The position numbers were made by a program, and so were the translations under genes. The notes beneath the pieces were generated by a model that did not search any database, had not been told where the DNA came from, and was given only the letters and a program-made list of their open reading frames with translations. Positions 17,260 through 25,683 of a stretch of DNA of 38,279 nucleotides are shown here, one piece after another. This DNA is from Acidobacteriota bacterium. Its GTDB lineage: Bacteria; Acidobacteriota; Terriglobia; 20CM-2-55-15. The stretch spans positions 1 to 38,279 of the forward strand of contig QHWY01000236.1 in the NCBI GenBank assembly GCA_003223875.1. Direction: 5' to 3'. Position 1 is the first letter of the stretch, and each line of letters opens with the position of its first letter.

Positions 17260-18504
17260 TGTAATCGTCCCCGCCGCAACCGTGTCGTCGTTCTCATCGA
17301 TGATGATGAAGCCGCCGGTTTGGCGATTCACGCTGTAGGGATCGCATACCACAGGCTGCAGTGTTTTGATTCTCACCTGGCCGATGTCATTCGTCTGAAA
17401 TTCCGTGACCGGTGATTCCCTTTCCAGCGTGTTTACGTTCAGCCGGTAATCGATTTCATTGATGATGGCGCGAACAGTCTTTGTCGTGTGCCGCAGGACG
17501 TACCGGTGGTTCAAGTGCAACTTCCGTTCGCTCATCCAACACAGCGTCGCCTCAAATTCCGTGCGCACCTGCGGAGGCTGCGGCTCGCAGGAAATCATAT
17601 CTCCGCGCCCAACGTCCAGATCGTCCGCAAGAGTCAAGGTGACGGCTTGGCGGGCAAACGCTTCTTGAAGCGGTCCATCCTGCGTCACGATTCCTGTAAT
17701 GGTGGTTCGCGCGCGGGACGGTAATACGACAACATGATCTCCAACCCGAATCGATCCGGAAGCCACGCGTCCCATATACCCTCTAAAATCCGGAAACTCT
17801 GCAGACGCGGGCGGGCGGCTCACTAACTGAACGGGAAAACGGAAGTGAAGCTTATGTTGCTGATCATCGACTTCGATGGATTCGAGGAGTTCGAGAAGCT
17901 TGGGTCCCGTGTACCAAGCCATCCGCGCGCTGCGCTCGGTGACGAGGTCGCCTTCGAGGGCGGATATCGGAACGCAGTAAATTGCTGCGCCGCCTAGACG
18001 ATCGATGAAGTTCATAAAGTCGTTTCGAATTTCTTCGTACCGCTCGCGACGGTAATCGACGAGATCCATCTTGTTGATTGCGACAATGAAATGCCGAATC
18101 CCCAATAAATGCGCGATGAAGGCGTGGCGCCGTGACTGCGTCACCACGCCATTGCGCGCGTCGATGAGAATGACCGCAAGGTCGCTGGTGCTCGCGCTGG
18201 TTACGAGATTGCGGGTGTATTGCTCGTGCCCGGGCGCGTCCGCGATGATGAACTTCCGTTTAGGGGTTGCAAAATAGCGGTAAGCGACATCAATCGTGAT
18301 ACCTTGTTCCCGCTCGGCGCGCAGGCCGTCGGTCAGCAGAGAGAAATCGATGCCTTTACCGCCGCGCCTTTCGTTTTCGCGCTTCGCGCCTTCGATCTGG
18401 TCTTCAAAAGCACCTTGGGTTTCGACGAGTAAGCGGCCGATCAAAGTGGATTTCCCGTCGTCGACATTACCCGCCGTGGTGAAGCGAAGAACGTTACTGC
18501 TCAA
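17254..18504 (-). CDS. cysN: Sulfate adenylyltransferase, GTPase subunit
   Basis: 416 residues, the length of an unfused CysN with no APS kinase domain. GTPase motifs: G1 GNVDDGKST (about 12-20), switch region [15 protein letters not shown]3 DAPGHEQY, G4 NKMD. A beta-barrel domain follows, as in EF-Tu-like factors. It pairs with CysD to make adenosine phosphosulfate from ATP and sulfate, using GTP hydrolysis. The start is TTG at 18504, overlapping the cysD stop by 3 bases (TTGA), so translation is coupled. No cysC occurs nearby, which fits the APS-type reductase of the same operon. Confidence 0.95.
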   Translation of the reverse strand: MSSNVLRFTTAGNVDDGKSTLIGRLLVETQGAFEDQIEGAKRENERRGGKGIDFSLLTDGLRAEREQGITIDVAYRYFATPKRKFIIADAPGHEQYTRNLVTSASTSDLAVILIDARNGVVTQSRRHAFIAHLLGIRHFIVAINKMDLVDYRRERYEEIRNDFMNFIDRLGGAAIYCVPISALEGDLVTERSARMAWYTGPKLLELLESIEVDDQQHKLHFRFPVQLVSRPPASAEFPDFRGYMGRVASGSIRVGDHVVVLPSRARTTITGIVTQDGPLQEAFARQAVTLTLADDLDVGRGDMISCEPQPPQVRTEFEATLCWMSERKLHLNHRYVLRHTTKTVRAIINEIDYRLNVNTLERESPVTEFQTNDIGQVRIKTLQPVVCDPYSVNRQTGGFIIIDENDDTVAAGTITL

Positions 18505-19400
18505 AAGTATCCTTCCCGTTTTTTATCTTCCATGGTGTTCGCGCCGTGGTCGATGATTCTCGTGGAGCGCTCGCTGATCTTGGCCACGCCGGTCTCTTCT
18601 GCAATTTCCTCGAGTGTCGTCGCGCGGGATTCTACGGCGCCGGTGCAGGGGACGCACCCCAATGTCCGGTACCGCACCCACACCTTTTCGGGAACTTCAC
18701 CGTCCTTGAGGTGCATGCTGTCGTCGGCCGGAATCAGCGTACCGTTGCGACGCACGACCAGCCGCTCTTGCGCGTAATAGAGAGGGACGACAGGAATGTT
18801 TTCCTGAACGATGTATTGCCATATATCCCGTTCGGTCCAATTCGAGAGCGGAAATACCCGTATCGTCTCGCCTTCGTGGATCGCGCCGCTGTAAAGCGAC
18901 CACAATTCCGGACGCTGCCGCCGCGGATCCCATTGGCCGAATGCGTCGCGCAGCGAGAAGACTCGTTCCTTTGCCCGCGATCGCTCTTCTTCCCGGCGGG
19001 CTCCGCCGATGGCCGCATCGAATTGGTATTTGTCCAGGGCATGCAGCAGCGCCGCCGTCTTCAGTTGGCCGCAGCAGCGCGCGACGCCCAGCTTGAGCGG
19101 GTGCGCGCCCGCCGCGATTGAGTCTTCATTGCGATGCACGATGAGCCGCGCTCCAATCTGCTTGGTAAACCGGTCGCGGAATTCGAGCATCTCTTTGAAC
19201 TTGTAACCCGTATCAACGTGGAGAAGGGGAAAGGGGAGCGGCCCGGGATAAAACGCCTTGCGCGCCAAATGAACGAGCACGCTCGAATCCTTGCCAACCG
19301 AATACAGCAAGACCGGATTCCGGAATTGCGCCACGGTTTCCCGCAAGATGTAAATCGATTCGCTTTCAAGCTCGCGAAGATGAGTCCAGTCATGAGTCAT
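18501..19400 (-). CDS. cysD: Sulfate adenylyltransferase, catalytic subunit
   Basis: 299 residues from the ATG at 19400, which overlaps the cysH stop (ATGA). The frame is open to 19502, but that would lie within cysH, and [21 protein letters not shown] is the normal CysD N-terminus. The PP-loop is [19 protein letters not shown]. Further blocks are [42 protein letters not shown], and the C-terminal KKREGYF, the usual ending of the family. It adenylates sulfate together with CysN. Confidence 0.95.
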   Translation of the reverse strand: MTHDWTHLRELESESIYILRETVAQFRNPVLLYSVGKDSSVLVHLARKAFYPGPLPFPLLHVDTGYKFKEMLEFRDRFTKQIGARLIVHRNEDSIAAGAHPLKLGVARCCGQLKTAALLHALDKYQFDAAIGGARREEERSRAKERVFSLRDAFGQWDPRRQRPELWSLYSGAIHEGETIRVFPLSNWTERDIWQYIVQENIPVVPLYYAQERLVVRRNGTLIPADDSMHLKDGEVPEKVWVRYRTLGCVPCTGAVESRATTLEEIAEETGVAKISERSTRIIDHGANTMEDKKREGYF

Positions 19401-20074
19401 GGTTGTAAATGCAAGCCACACTCTTTCGAGCTCGATTCCCACCACCATCGTCCTGCGCGGCTGTCCTCGCCGGGGTGGACGGCTCGACTGCATGGGGCGC
19501 ATCCAATACTTGGGTACGCGCGGTCATGCAGCGCGTTGTATGGAACGTCGTTCGTCCTGATATATGCCCAGACATCCTCGGTCGTCCAATCCAGCAGCGG
19601 ATTTATTTTCAGGAGGCCATTCGCCTCATCCCAAGCTTCGAGTTCGAGCGTCTGCCTCGCTGCCGATTGCTCGCGCCGAAGCCCGGTAATCCAGCTCTTC
19701 TTTCCAACCAAAGCACGTTTTAGCGGCTCGACCTTTCGAATATGACAACACTGCTGGCGTTGGGCGACGCTCCGATAAAACCCATTCGGTCCATTCTGTT
19801 CGACCCACGTCTGAACCGCGATGGCATCGGGGAAATATGTCCGAATCGCAATCGGATATTTATTTCGCACCGTCTCCAGCAGCGCGTGCGTTTCTTCGGG
19901 GAGCCGTCCTGTGTCCAACGTGAACACTTCGATGCGTCGCGCGCTCTTGGCAATAGCATCGAGTACAACCATATCCTCGGCGCCGAAGCTGCATGCAAAG
20001 GCAGTAGGGGATTGGGTTCGTTCGATTCGCCTCAGATTTTCGATCAACTCGCGCGTCTTGCCGGCGAGGTCCAT
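19397..20074 (-). CDS. cysH: Assimilatory APS/PAPS reductase with Fe-S cysteines
   Basis: 225 residues from the ATG at 20074, with GGAGG 11 nt upstream. A TTG at 20092 is a less likely start. The PP-loop-like region is [17 protein letters not shown]. The cluster cysteines [11 protein letters not shown] and GCAPCSRA mark the [4Fe-4S] type that normally uses APS rather than PAPS, and the catalytic KECGLH lies at the C-terminus. TGLRREQSA is the substrate loop. It reduces activated sulfate to sulfite with thioredoxin. It lies 7 nt after the TauE gene and overlaps cysD. No sulfite reductase is in the window. Confidence 0.93.
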   Translation of the reverse strand: MDLAGKTRELIENLRRIERTQSPTAFACSFGAEDMVVLDAIAKSARRIEVFTLDTGRLPEETHALLETVRNKYPIAIRTYFPDAIAVQTWVEQNGPNGFYRSVAQRQQCCHIRKVEPLKRALVGKKSWITGLRREQSAARQTLELEAWDEANGLLKINPLLDWTTEDVWAYIRTNDVPYNALHDRAYPSIGCAPCSRAVHPGEDSRAGRWWWESSSKECGLHLQP

Positions 20075-20081
20075 TACAACT

Positions 20082-20879
20082 CTAACCTCCAACCACGCAG
20101 GCGATACCCATCACGAGAAGGACGCAAGCAAGAATGCGGCGCATCATCACCTCCGGCAACCTGCTGCTGACGGTGCTTCCAATGTAAATTCCCGGAGTCG
20201 AACCCAGCAGCAAACCGACGAGAAGGCGATAATCGATATTTCCGAGTTGCAGATGCCCAAGACCTGCAACGGTCACGAGCGGGATCGCATGGGCGAGGTC
20301 GGAGCCGACGACCTCCGCTCCGCGCAGCTTCGGATAGAGCAGCATGAGGGCAGCAACGCCGATGGCCCCGGCTCCAACCGAAGTCAGCGTCACCATGACT
20401 CCCAAAACGATCCCAACAAGCATGGCGAAACGGTTGGATGCCCGTTCGCTCAGTCCGAACAGCTCCCCCCCAGCCGATATGATGCGTTTCCGCAAAAGGA
20501 TTGCGCCAGCGGTCACGACCAGCGAAATTCCCAACAGCGGGAGCAGGATTGTGTCGATCGGTTTCCCGTGAGTCTTTAGTTGGCTCATGAGGAGGATAGT
20601 CGCAATCGATGCCGGCAAACTGCCAGCAGCTAGCCGTGTCACGATGCGCCAATGGATATTTCCGCGGGCACTGTGCGCCGTGACACCCGCAATTTTCGTC
20701 AGCGACGCAAAGATCAAATCCGTACCGACGGCAATGTCCACGGGAACCCTGAAAAGGAAGACCAACGCGGGCGTCATGAGCGATCCCCCGCCCACACCCG
20801 TGAGCCCAACGATCAAACCCACAATCAAGCCAACTACGGGATATAACGACTCGAACGGCAAGGAGCCTCCTGACGTCAA
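20082..20879 (-). CDS. TauE/SafE-family permease (probable sulfate/sulfite transport)
   Basis: 265 residues from TTG at 20879. A second TTG at 20861 (259 residues) has AGGAGG just upstream and may be the real start. About eight membrane helices form two similar halves, with the family motif GLTGVGGGSLMTPAL in the first half and TSVGAGAIGVAALMLLYP in the second. As first gene of the cysHDN operon it probably moves sulfate inward or sulfite outward. Family members do both, so the direction is not decided by sequence. Confidence 0.88.
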   Translation of the reverse strand: MTSGGSLPFESLYPVVGLIVGLIVGLTGVGGGSLMTPALVFLFRVPVDIAVGTDLIFASLTKIAGVTAHSARGNIHWRIVTRLAAGSLPASIATILLMSQLKTHGKPIDTILLPLLGISLVVTAGAILLRKRIISAGGELFGLSERASNRFAMLVGIVLGVMVTLTSVGAGAIGVAALMLLYPKLRGAEVVGSDLAHAIPLVTVAGLGHLQLGNIDYRLLVGLLLGSTPGIYIGSTVSSRLPEVMMRRILACVLLVMGIACVVGG

Positions 20880-20929
20880 CCTATTGATTACACAGCGCTA
20901 AGCACCGCACGAACACAGTTTATAGACTA

Positions 20930-20950
20930 ACTTGATGGCTTAAATCAAGT
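20930..20950. promoter_or_regulatory. Palindrome in the TauE-cysHDN / ComEA-like divergent gap
   Basis: ACTTGAT, 7-nt spacer, ATCAAGT: an exact 7-bp inverted repeat in the AT-rich divergent region, 51 nt upstream of the TauE start and 46 nt before the HhH gene. Its place suits an operator for the sulfate operon. No regulator is encoded nearby. Confidence 0.4.
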
Positions 20951-20995
20951 ATATTCGCCGTGACTTTCCGGTATGATGTCGAATAAGGAGGGAAA

Positions 20996-21370
20996 ATGAG
21001 CCAAAAACTCGCAGCCCGCTTACTTGTTTTGTTTGTGACCGTTTGCCTGGTGACCGGATCCGCGTTTGCGCAAACCAAGGGCACTGGAAAGAAAGCGACG
21101 CCTCCAGCCGCATCCGCGAAATCTGAAAAATCGGCAACGAAAGCCGAGAAGAAGTCGGAGCTAATCGACATCAACTCGGCGAGCAAGAAGGAATTGATGA
21201 CGCTTTCCGGCATCGGCGATGCCTACGCCCAGAAGATCGTCGACAACCGGCCCTACCGCGGGAAGAATGATCTTGTCCGGAAGAACATTATTCCTCAAGC
21301 AACTTACGACAAGATTTCCGATCAAATCATCGCACGGCAAGGCACGGCGGCCGCGGCAAAAAAGAAATAG
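20996..21370 (+). CDS. Secreted helix-hairpin-helix protein (ComEA-like)
   Basis: 124 residues. Signal peptide at about 1-25 (ending GSAFAQ), a Lys/Ala/Ser-rich linker to about residue 53, then a tandem HhH DNA-binding domain (DINSASKKELMTLSGIGDAY, then KIVDNRPYRGKNDLVRKNII), and an AAAAKKK tail. ComEA-type proteins bind incoming DNA in the periplasm during natural transformation. Here the domain is of that type, but no other competence gene is present. AAGGAGGG precedes the ATG. Confidence 0.85.
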   Translation: MSQKLAARLLVLFVTVCLVTGSAFAQTKGTGKKATPPAASAKSEKSATKAEKKSELIDINSASKKELMTLSGIGDAYAQKIVDNRPYRGKNDLVRKNIIPQATYDKISDQIIARQGTAAAAKKK

Positions 21371-21407
21371 CCTAAATCCCTTCGAGCTGGATGCCAATAA
21401 AGCCTTC

Positions 21408-21851
21408 ATGACGAAGTTCAAAGAAGGTCCGCTTGTCTTGTTGCTTCGGGACGGAATGGTAGAGGAATTCAACCACGCTGCGCGGCAAACGGAAAATGTG
21501 GATTTGTCATACGCAAATCTCAGAGGCGGCGATTTGCGGAATGCGGATTTGCGAAAGGCTGACTTACGCAATGCGTACTGCCATACAGCGGATCTGCGCG
21601 GCGTGGACCTGTCCCAGGCCAACATCGAAGGGGCCAGCTTCCATCGCGCGCGCATTTCAGGCAGCTACTTTCCGAGGAATGTCTCGGCAGAAGAGCTGAA
21701 GATGTTGATGGAGATAGGAACCCGAATCCGATTACGGCAGATACCAGGTCAATCGGTCTCCGCCGGAACGGCGTTAAAAATAATAGTACCGCTCCAGGAT
21801 ACAAGCTCTGCTTCGCATGAACACCGCACGCATCCCGGATTTCCGGATTGA
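21408..21851 (+). CDS. Pentapeptide-repeat protein
   Basis: 147 residues from the ATG at 21408, 37 nt after the HhH gene. The middle (about residues 28-80) is a run of A(D/N)Lxx repeats (DLSYANLRGGDLRNADLRKA and onward), which form a right-handed quadrilateral helix. The short N-terminal part (PLVLLLRDGMVEEFNHAARQ) looks like a capping helix. The natural family-like end is near EELKMLMEIGTRIR. The last 30 or so residues resemble no repeat and lie antisense to the small minus-strand ORF at 21749-21973. The function is unknown, probably protein-protein contact. Confidence 0.75.
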   Translation: MTKFKEGPLVLLLRDGMVEEFNHAARQTENVDLSYANLRGGDLRNADLRKADLRNAYCHTADLRGVDLSQANIEGASFHRARISGSYFPRNVSAEELKMLMEIGTRIRLRQIPGQSVSAGTALKIIVPLQDTSSASHEHRTHPGFPD

Positions 21852-21973
21852 CCGCGTTCCATCATCAAATTCCAAAGACGGCCACAACGGCAGCGCGTTA
21901 GCAACGGCGCATTCGATCCGGGCAAGGCTGAGCCCTGCGCTCGCTCGATGCCACCGTTCGGAGAAACGGGCAT
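21749..21973 (-). CDS. Candidate small Cys-rich (zinc-ribbon-like) protein
   Basis: 74 residues. The ATG at 21973 has a near-ideal GAGGAGG ribosome site with 5 nt spacing. The pattern is C28-x-C30-G, then a 17-residue gap, then C48-x2-C51-x-C53, followed by AELVSWSGTIIF, which reads like a genuine small zinc-ribbon domain. The last 100 nt overlap the tail of the pentapeptide gene on the other strand. It starts 30 nt after the stop of the 41-residue ORF at 22004, so the two could form a mini-operon from the promoter at 22176-22203. I do not recognise a named family. Confidence 0.5.
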   Translation of the reverse strand: MPVSPNGGIERAQGSALPGSNAPLLTRCRCGRLWNLMMERGQSGNPGCVRCSCEAELVSWSGTIIFNAVPAETD

Positions 21974-22003
21974 GAGTACCTCCTCAGCGTCTGTACGATG
22001 TGA

Positions 22004-22129
22004 CTAGCGACGTGTCGGCCTAACCGGTAATGGCAAAACCGTCTCGCCACCATCCGGGGCGACTTTGGGTTCCAATTCTTCGATTTGAATATCCAGGTCG
22101 ATTCCCTTCGTTGCGTGTACCGAATCCAT
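22004..22129 (-). CDS. Candidate 41-residue peptide
   Basis: The ATG at 22129 has AAGGAGG 6 nt upstream. The peptide begins MDSVHATKGIDLDIQIEELE and continues with PKVAPDGGETV and a Pro/Arg-rich end (PLPVRPTRR). The front half is acidic and amphipathic, with an ELExxVAP element that reminds me of leader-like small peptides, and the tail is basic. There is no Cys and no maturation enzyme in the window, so a modified peptide is only a speculation. Upstream lies a good promoter with a palindrome over its start region. Confidence 0.45.
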   Translation of the reverse strand: MDSVHATKGIDLDIQIEELEPKVAPDGGETVLPLPVRPTRR

Positions 22130-22150
22130 CGGGCTCCTCCTTGATGTCTT

Positions 22151-22203
22151 GTTCAGTTCTTCTGAACGAGCATCGTTTATACACAAAGGACATTTCGTGT
22201 AAA
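22151..22203 (-). promoter_or_regulatory. Promoter and palindromic operator for the small-ORF unit
   Basis: On the minus strand: TTTACA (22198-22203), 16-nt spacer, TATAAA (22176-22181), then the palindrome GTTCAG-AAGAA-CTGAAC (22151-22167) spanning the expected start of the message, then AAGGAGG and the ATG at 22129. An A/T-rich tract lies upstream of the -35. A palindrome just after the -10 is a typical repressor position, or it could be a 5' hairpin. Confidence 0.55.
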
Positions 22204-22222
22204 AGAAAATTTTGCAAAAAAA

Positions 22223-22295
22223 CTGCAGCGGCGCTCTATGAGCGCCACAGTCCAGCAGGTTGGAGATCGTCGGCGGTCATAGACCGCCGCTACAG
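22223..22295. repeat. Dispersed inverted repeat family B, second full copy
   Basis: CTGCAGCGGCGCTCTATGAG opens it, and TCATAGACCGCCGCTACAG closes it. The right half shares ATCGTCGGCGGTCATAGACC with the copy at 17185-17259. It fills part of the 21852-22364 gap, together with the small-ORF unit. Confidence 0.8.
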
Positions 22296-22364
22296 TTCAA
22301 ACCGACCCACTACGAGGCGTAAGGAATTGTTGACGAACGGTATAGAATCGGACCAGATTAGGTC

Positions 22365-22748
22365 ATGACTCTGATGATCAAACAGCGCGCTGTTTCGGAA
22401 GTTGTGGTTCTTGACCTCACGGGGCGGCTGTGGATCCTCGATCTCCCGCTGCGCGACCTGATGAATGGGCTTCTGGCCGATGGCAAGCGTCACTTCGTTG
22501 TGAATCTGGCCGGTGTGGATTACATGGACAGCTCCGGGTTAGGACAACTCGTCTCCATCTGGACATCGATTCGGAACAAAAATGGTTACCTGACTCTGTT
22601 GAATCCGAGCAAACGCGTCCGGCGGCTCTTCGAAATCACCCGCCTCCATACCGTTTTTGAAGTCTTCGAACAGGAACCCGCCGCCGTCGAAAAGGCACGC
22701 AAAGCTAAGGCGCGCCCGTTCCATAACGTTAACCCACCGGAGACGTGA
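22365..22748 (+). CDS. STAS-domain protein (anti-sigma factor antagonist-like)
   Basis: 127 residues, one STAS domain: VVVLDLTGRLWILD, then VVNLAGVDYMDSSGLGQLVS with the phosphorylatable serine at S56/S57, then LTLLNPSKRVRRLFEITRLH. Such proteins are switched by a partner kinase or phosphatase and release a sigma factor. No anti-sigma kinase or sigma gene lies nearby. The last 20 nt overlap the convergent lhgO gene. It is similar to the STAS at 25684 but lacks that protein's zinc-ribbon insert. Confidence 0.88.
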   Translation: MTLMIKQRAVSEVVVLDLTGRLWILDLPLRDLMNGLLADGKRHFVVNLAGVDYMDSSGLGQLVSIWTSIRNKNGYLTLLNPSKRVRRLFEITRLHTVFEVFEQEPAAVEKARKAKARPFHNVNPPET

Positions 22749-23823
22749 GAACCATTTCCGCAACGTATTGTGCAATGCCCATGCTTGCGGAAAGGCCGGG
22801 CGAATCGATGCCGATGAGGTTGATGAAAGGCGGCGCCGGGCGTTCCAAGCGGATCGTGAAATCCGATTTTCCGTTATCGGTCGTGAGTTTTGGACGGACG
22901 CCGGCGTAGGCCCACTCGAGATCCTCGTCACCAATTCGCGGAAGAAACTGCTGGCCAGCTTCAAGGAAGACCCGCTTCGGAGCGGGTTGGGATGGCGGCG
23001 TGGCGCTCGGGCCTATGTACAACCGGCCGTCGGTCCGAGGGCCAAAATGGATGCCTTTCGAACGAGACCGCGGCGGCATCGCGGGATACACAAGCGTGCG
23101 GATGCCCCATCGTTCGATTCCACCCTTCAGCTCATAATAGTCGCCGCGAATGAATTCGATTTCGTAGCTGGGACCGCCGGCCATCCGCGACAATTCATGC
23201 GCGGCAAGCCCCGCGGAATTGATCAGAGCGCGCGCTTCGACGGGACCTTGAGTCGTACGTACGACGTGATGCGATGAGTGGACGTCGATTCCGACAACCT
23301 CACTCCCATAAAAAAAACGGGCGCCGGCTATTTGGGCATCTTGAACGAGACCGTCCATGAAACCTTCGAGATCGATGACACAAACCGACGGAATGAAGAT
23401 ACCGCCGATCGCTTGAATCGGCGCAATATGCCGGACTCCACCGCGCGTCAGCACAAACCGAAATGGAATGTTTTGCTGCCTGCCTTGCGTCCACAGCTTC
23501 CACAGAGCACCGGCTTCGCGCCACAAGCCGGCACGGATGCTGCCGTGCGGAATTGCAATCAGCATGCCCGTTTCGAGCAGGTTGACGCCCCGCTTCTGGG
23601 CGTAGCGAATGATCAAGCGACTTCCTTCGCGTGCCAGCCTGGCTTTGAGTGTGCCCGGAATTTCATGGAATCCAGAGTGGATGACGCGGCTGTTGAGCCC
23701 CGAAGTCTCTTGACACGCCGTTGGGTGCTTCTCGATGGCCGCAACCGAAAGCCCGCGGCCGGCGAGCTCGCGCGCGACAGCGCAGCCGACGATCCCCGCG
23801 CCTATGATGCCGGCGTCGAACAT
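22729..23823 (-). CDS. lhgO: L-2-hydroxyglutarate oxidase-like FAD oxidoreductase
   Basis: 364 residues. The N-terminal FAD-binding fold is AGIIGAGIVGCAVARELAGR. It is followed by SGLNSRVIHSGFHEIPGTLKA, the block that characterises the LhgO branch of the DAO superfamily. Later blocks are ALINSAGLAAHELSRMAG, FIRGDYYELKG and SPGLSASMGIAQYVAEMV. The enzyme oxidises L-2-hydroxyglutarate to 2-oxoglutarate, feeding electrons to the membrane quinone pool in known cases. It overlaps the upstream GDPD gene by 22 nt, so they form an operon. Confidence 0.88.
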   Translation of the reverse strand: MFDAGIIGAGIVGCAVARELAGRGLSVAAIEKHPTACQETSGLNSRVIHSGFHEIPGTLKARLAREGSRLIIRYAQKRGVNLLETGMLIAIPHGSIRAGLWREAGALWKLWTQGRQQNIPFRFVLTRGGVRHIAPIQAIGGIFIPSVCVIDLEGFMDGLVQDAQIAGARFFYGSEVVGIDVHSSHHVVRTTQGPVEARALINSAGLAAHELSRMAGGPSYEIEFIRGDYYELKGGIERWGIRTLVYPAMPPRSRSKGIHFGPRTDGRLYIGPSATPPSQPAPKRVFLEAGQQFLPRIGDEDLEWAYAGVRPKLTTDNGKSDFTIRLERPAPPFINLIGIDSPGLSASMGIAQYVAEMVLTSPVG

Positions 23824-24473
23824 CTCTCGGGAAAGTCGGTGAAGATGCCGTCCGCGCCAAGGCTCCGAAATTTTGACATTTCGGCCGGGTCGTTCACCGT
23901 CCAGACATGGATCTGCAGTCCCGCTTCGCGCGCCGTCTCAATGAGGGTTGGAGTCACAACGTCTTTGTGGGGATGAATCGCTGTCGCCCTTAGATCACGC
24001 GCGGCCGAGATGATGTTCGCCAGTTTCGAGCTCAATAACCCTATCGGGATTTCCGGGACAGCGCTGGCGAGCTCTTGCCATTCGAAGGAAGAGAGGATGA
24101 CGTGGCGTTCGAGCCGCCGTTCGATGACGAATTTTTTGACGTCGTCTGCGATGCCGTTCTCCTTCAATTCGATATTGAGCAGGCATCGGGCTCCGAACTC
24201 GTCCAGAACGTCGGCCAACAGCGGGATCGGGCTGCCGAATCCTGCGTCGAACTTGCACAGGGCGGCGTAGTTCAGACTTCGAACGCGGCCTCTCCCATTC
24301 GTGGTCCGGTCAATCGTGTCGTCATGAATGACAACCAATTGCCCGTCCGCGCACCGGCGGACGTCGAACTCCAATCCCGTCGCGCCGCACTCCAAAGCTT
24401 TTCTGAATGACGCGATCGTGTTTTCCCCGCGCCGCGGATATCCTGGCGCGCCGCGATGTCCGAATATGATCAT
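23802..24473 (-). CDS. ugpQ: Glycerophosphodiester phosphodiesterase (GDPD)
   Basis: 223 residues, the size of the cytoplasmic UgpQ type, with no signal peptide. Motifs: GHRGAPGYPRRGENTIASF with the catalytic His, GLEFDVRRCADGQLVVIHDD with the metal-binding Glu/Asp and second catalytic His, and HVWTVNDPAEM with GADGIFTDFP at the end. It cleaves glycerophosphodiesters from lipid turnover to glycerol-3-phosphate and an alcohol. The gene overlaps the lhgO start. Confidence 0.9.
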   Translation of the reverse strand: MIIFGHRGAPGYPRRGENTIASFRKALECGATGLEFDVRRCADGQLVVIHDDTIDRTTNGRGRVRSLNYAALCKFDAGFGSPIPLLADVLDEFGARCLLNIELKENGIADDVKKFVIERRLERHVILSSFEWQELASAVPEIPIGLLSSKLANIISAARDLRATAIHPHKDVVTPTLIETAREAGLQIHVWTVNDPAEMSKFRSLGADGIFTDFPERCSTPAS

Positions 24474-24487
24474 GCCTTCAGTTTACT

Positions 24488-24607
24488 CCCCTCCTAAGTT
24501 AGGAGGGGTGCCGAGCGAAGCGAGGCGGGGTGGTTCATTAAGGAACCCACCCGCCATTGTGCTCCTGTCGTCGCACAATGGCTGCCCTCCTAACTTAGGA
24601 GGGCAGC
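24488..24607. repeat. Four tandem hairpins forming one structured element
   Basis: Four stems follow almost without gaps. Stem 1 (24488-24508) is the 21-nt palindrome CCCCTCCTAAGTTAGGAGGG plus G. Stem 2 (24525-24554) is GCGGGGTGGTTC against GAACCCACCCGC with two mismatches. Stem 3 (24553-24582) is GCCATTGTGC against GCACAATGGC. Stem 4 (24581-24607) is a perfect 27-nt palindrome centred on 24594. Stems 1 and 4 carry variants of the same CCTCCTAAnTTAGGAGG core. It sits between the divergent GDPD and MoxR genes. Confidence 0.85.
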
Positions 24608-24643
24608 CGGGAATTTGATATAACGTTCAGGCAGGAGAGAGTA

Positions 24644-25645
24644 ATGGCTAACACGGTCTCGGATCTCGAACGCCAGATGGATTCATTTCAGGCGGAATTC
24701 CGCCGGGTCCATCAGGAAATTTCGAAGGTCATTGTCGGATATTCCGATGTGATCGACGATATCTTGATGGCCGTCCTGGGAAAAGGCCATGTCCTTTTGG
24801 AAGGCGTGCCCGGCCTGGGAAAGACCAAACTGGTTCAGACCTTGAGTGATGCGCTTCACCTGCGTTCCTCGCGAATCCAGTTCACTCCAGACCTGATGCC
24901 GGCCGACATCGTCGGGACCAACGTCGTTCAGGAAAACGAGCAAGGCGATAAGTTCCTCGATTTCCAACCCGGTCCGGTCTTCGCCAACATCATTCTTGCC
25001 GATGAGATCAATCGCGCGACGCCCAAAACACAATCGGCGTTGCTGGAAGCCATGCAAGAGAAAACCGTTACAGTCGGCAAGCAGACCTATCACCTCGAAT
25101 TGCCATTTGTCGTGCTCGCAACACTGAACCCACTGGAACTGGAAGCGACGTATCCGTTGCCGGAAGCTCAACTCGATCGCTTCTTCATTAAACTCCGCAT
25201 GGATTTCCCAGGTGTGGACGATATTCACACGATTTTGGACCGCACGACGTATCTTGACGAGCCCACTGTCGATCGTGTGTGGGATGCGAAAAAGATTCTT
25301 CAGCTCCGCGAAATCACGCTGGGTGTGCCGATTTCCGAGACCGTCCAGGATTATGCGATCCGCATTGTGATGGCCACCCAACCCACGACTGCTCTTGCCC
25401 ACGAAAAGACCAAGAAATACTTACGGTACGGGGCGAGCCCTCGCGGTGCGCAGGCTCTGATTATCGGAGGTAAAGTCAGGGCGCTGCTGAGCGGCCGGCC
25501 GGAGGTCGCTTACGAAGACATAAGACACGTGGTTTTGCCTGCGCTGCGTCACCGCGTGATTTTGAATTTCGAAGGCGAGGCCGAACGCATCGATCCAGAT
25601 ACAATTCTTCAAGCGATCGTCGAATGGGTGCTCGAGAAGCGTTAG
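24644..25645 (+). CDS. MoxR-family AAA+ ATPase
   Basis: 333 residues. Walker A is GVPGLGKTKL (about 52-61), and Walker B with neighbour is IILADEINRATPKTQSALLE. The sensor region is ATLNPLELEATYPLPEAQLD, and the arginine-finger helix RYGASPRGAQALI is in the lid. MoxR ATPases act as chaperones that load metals or mature partner complexes, usually next to DUF58 and VWA-domain genes. Here no such partner follows. The next genes are a STAS protein and ettA. GGAGAGA lies before the ATG. Confidence 0.92.
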   Translation: MANTVSDLERQMDSFQAEFRRVHQEISKVIVGYSDVIDDILMAVLGKGHVLLEGVPGLGKTKLVQTLSDALHLRSSRIQFTPDLMPADIVGTNVVQENEQGDKFLDFQPGPVFANIILADEINRATPKTQSALLEAMQEKTVTVGKQTYHLELPFVVLATLNPLELEATYPLPEAQLDRFFIKLRMDFPGVDDIHTILDRTTYLDEPTVDRVWDAKKILQLREITLGVPISETVQDYAIRIVMATQPTTALAHEKTKKYLRYGASPRGAQALIIGGKVRALLSGRPEVAYEDIRHVVLPALRHRVILNFEGEAERIDPDTILQAIVEWVLEKR

Positions 25646-25683
25646 AATAGGTCGCCGCTACAGTATGCAAAGTCAGGGTTTCT

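Noticed and set aside
19401..19502. Longer N-terminus for CysD
   Set aside because: It would lie inside cysH, and the family N-terminus begins at the ATG of 19400.
22004..22129. Firm call of a modified-peptide (RiPP) cluster
   Set aside because: The peptide looks leader-like, but no maturation enzyme, protease or exporter is encoded in the window.
22030..22368. Plus-strand frame of 112 codons
   Set aside because: It is antisense to the small-ORF unit, crosses a dispersed repeat, and has no ribosome site or recognisable motif.
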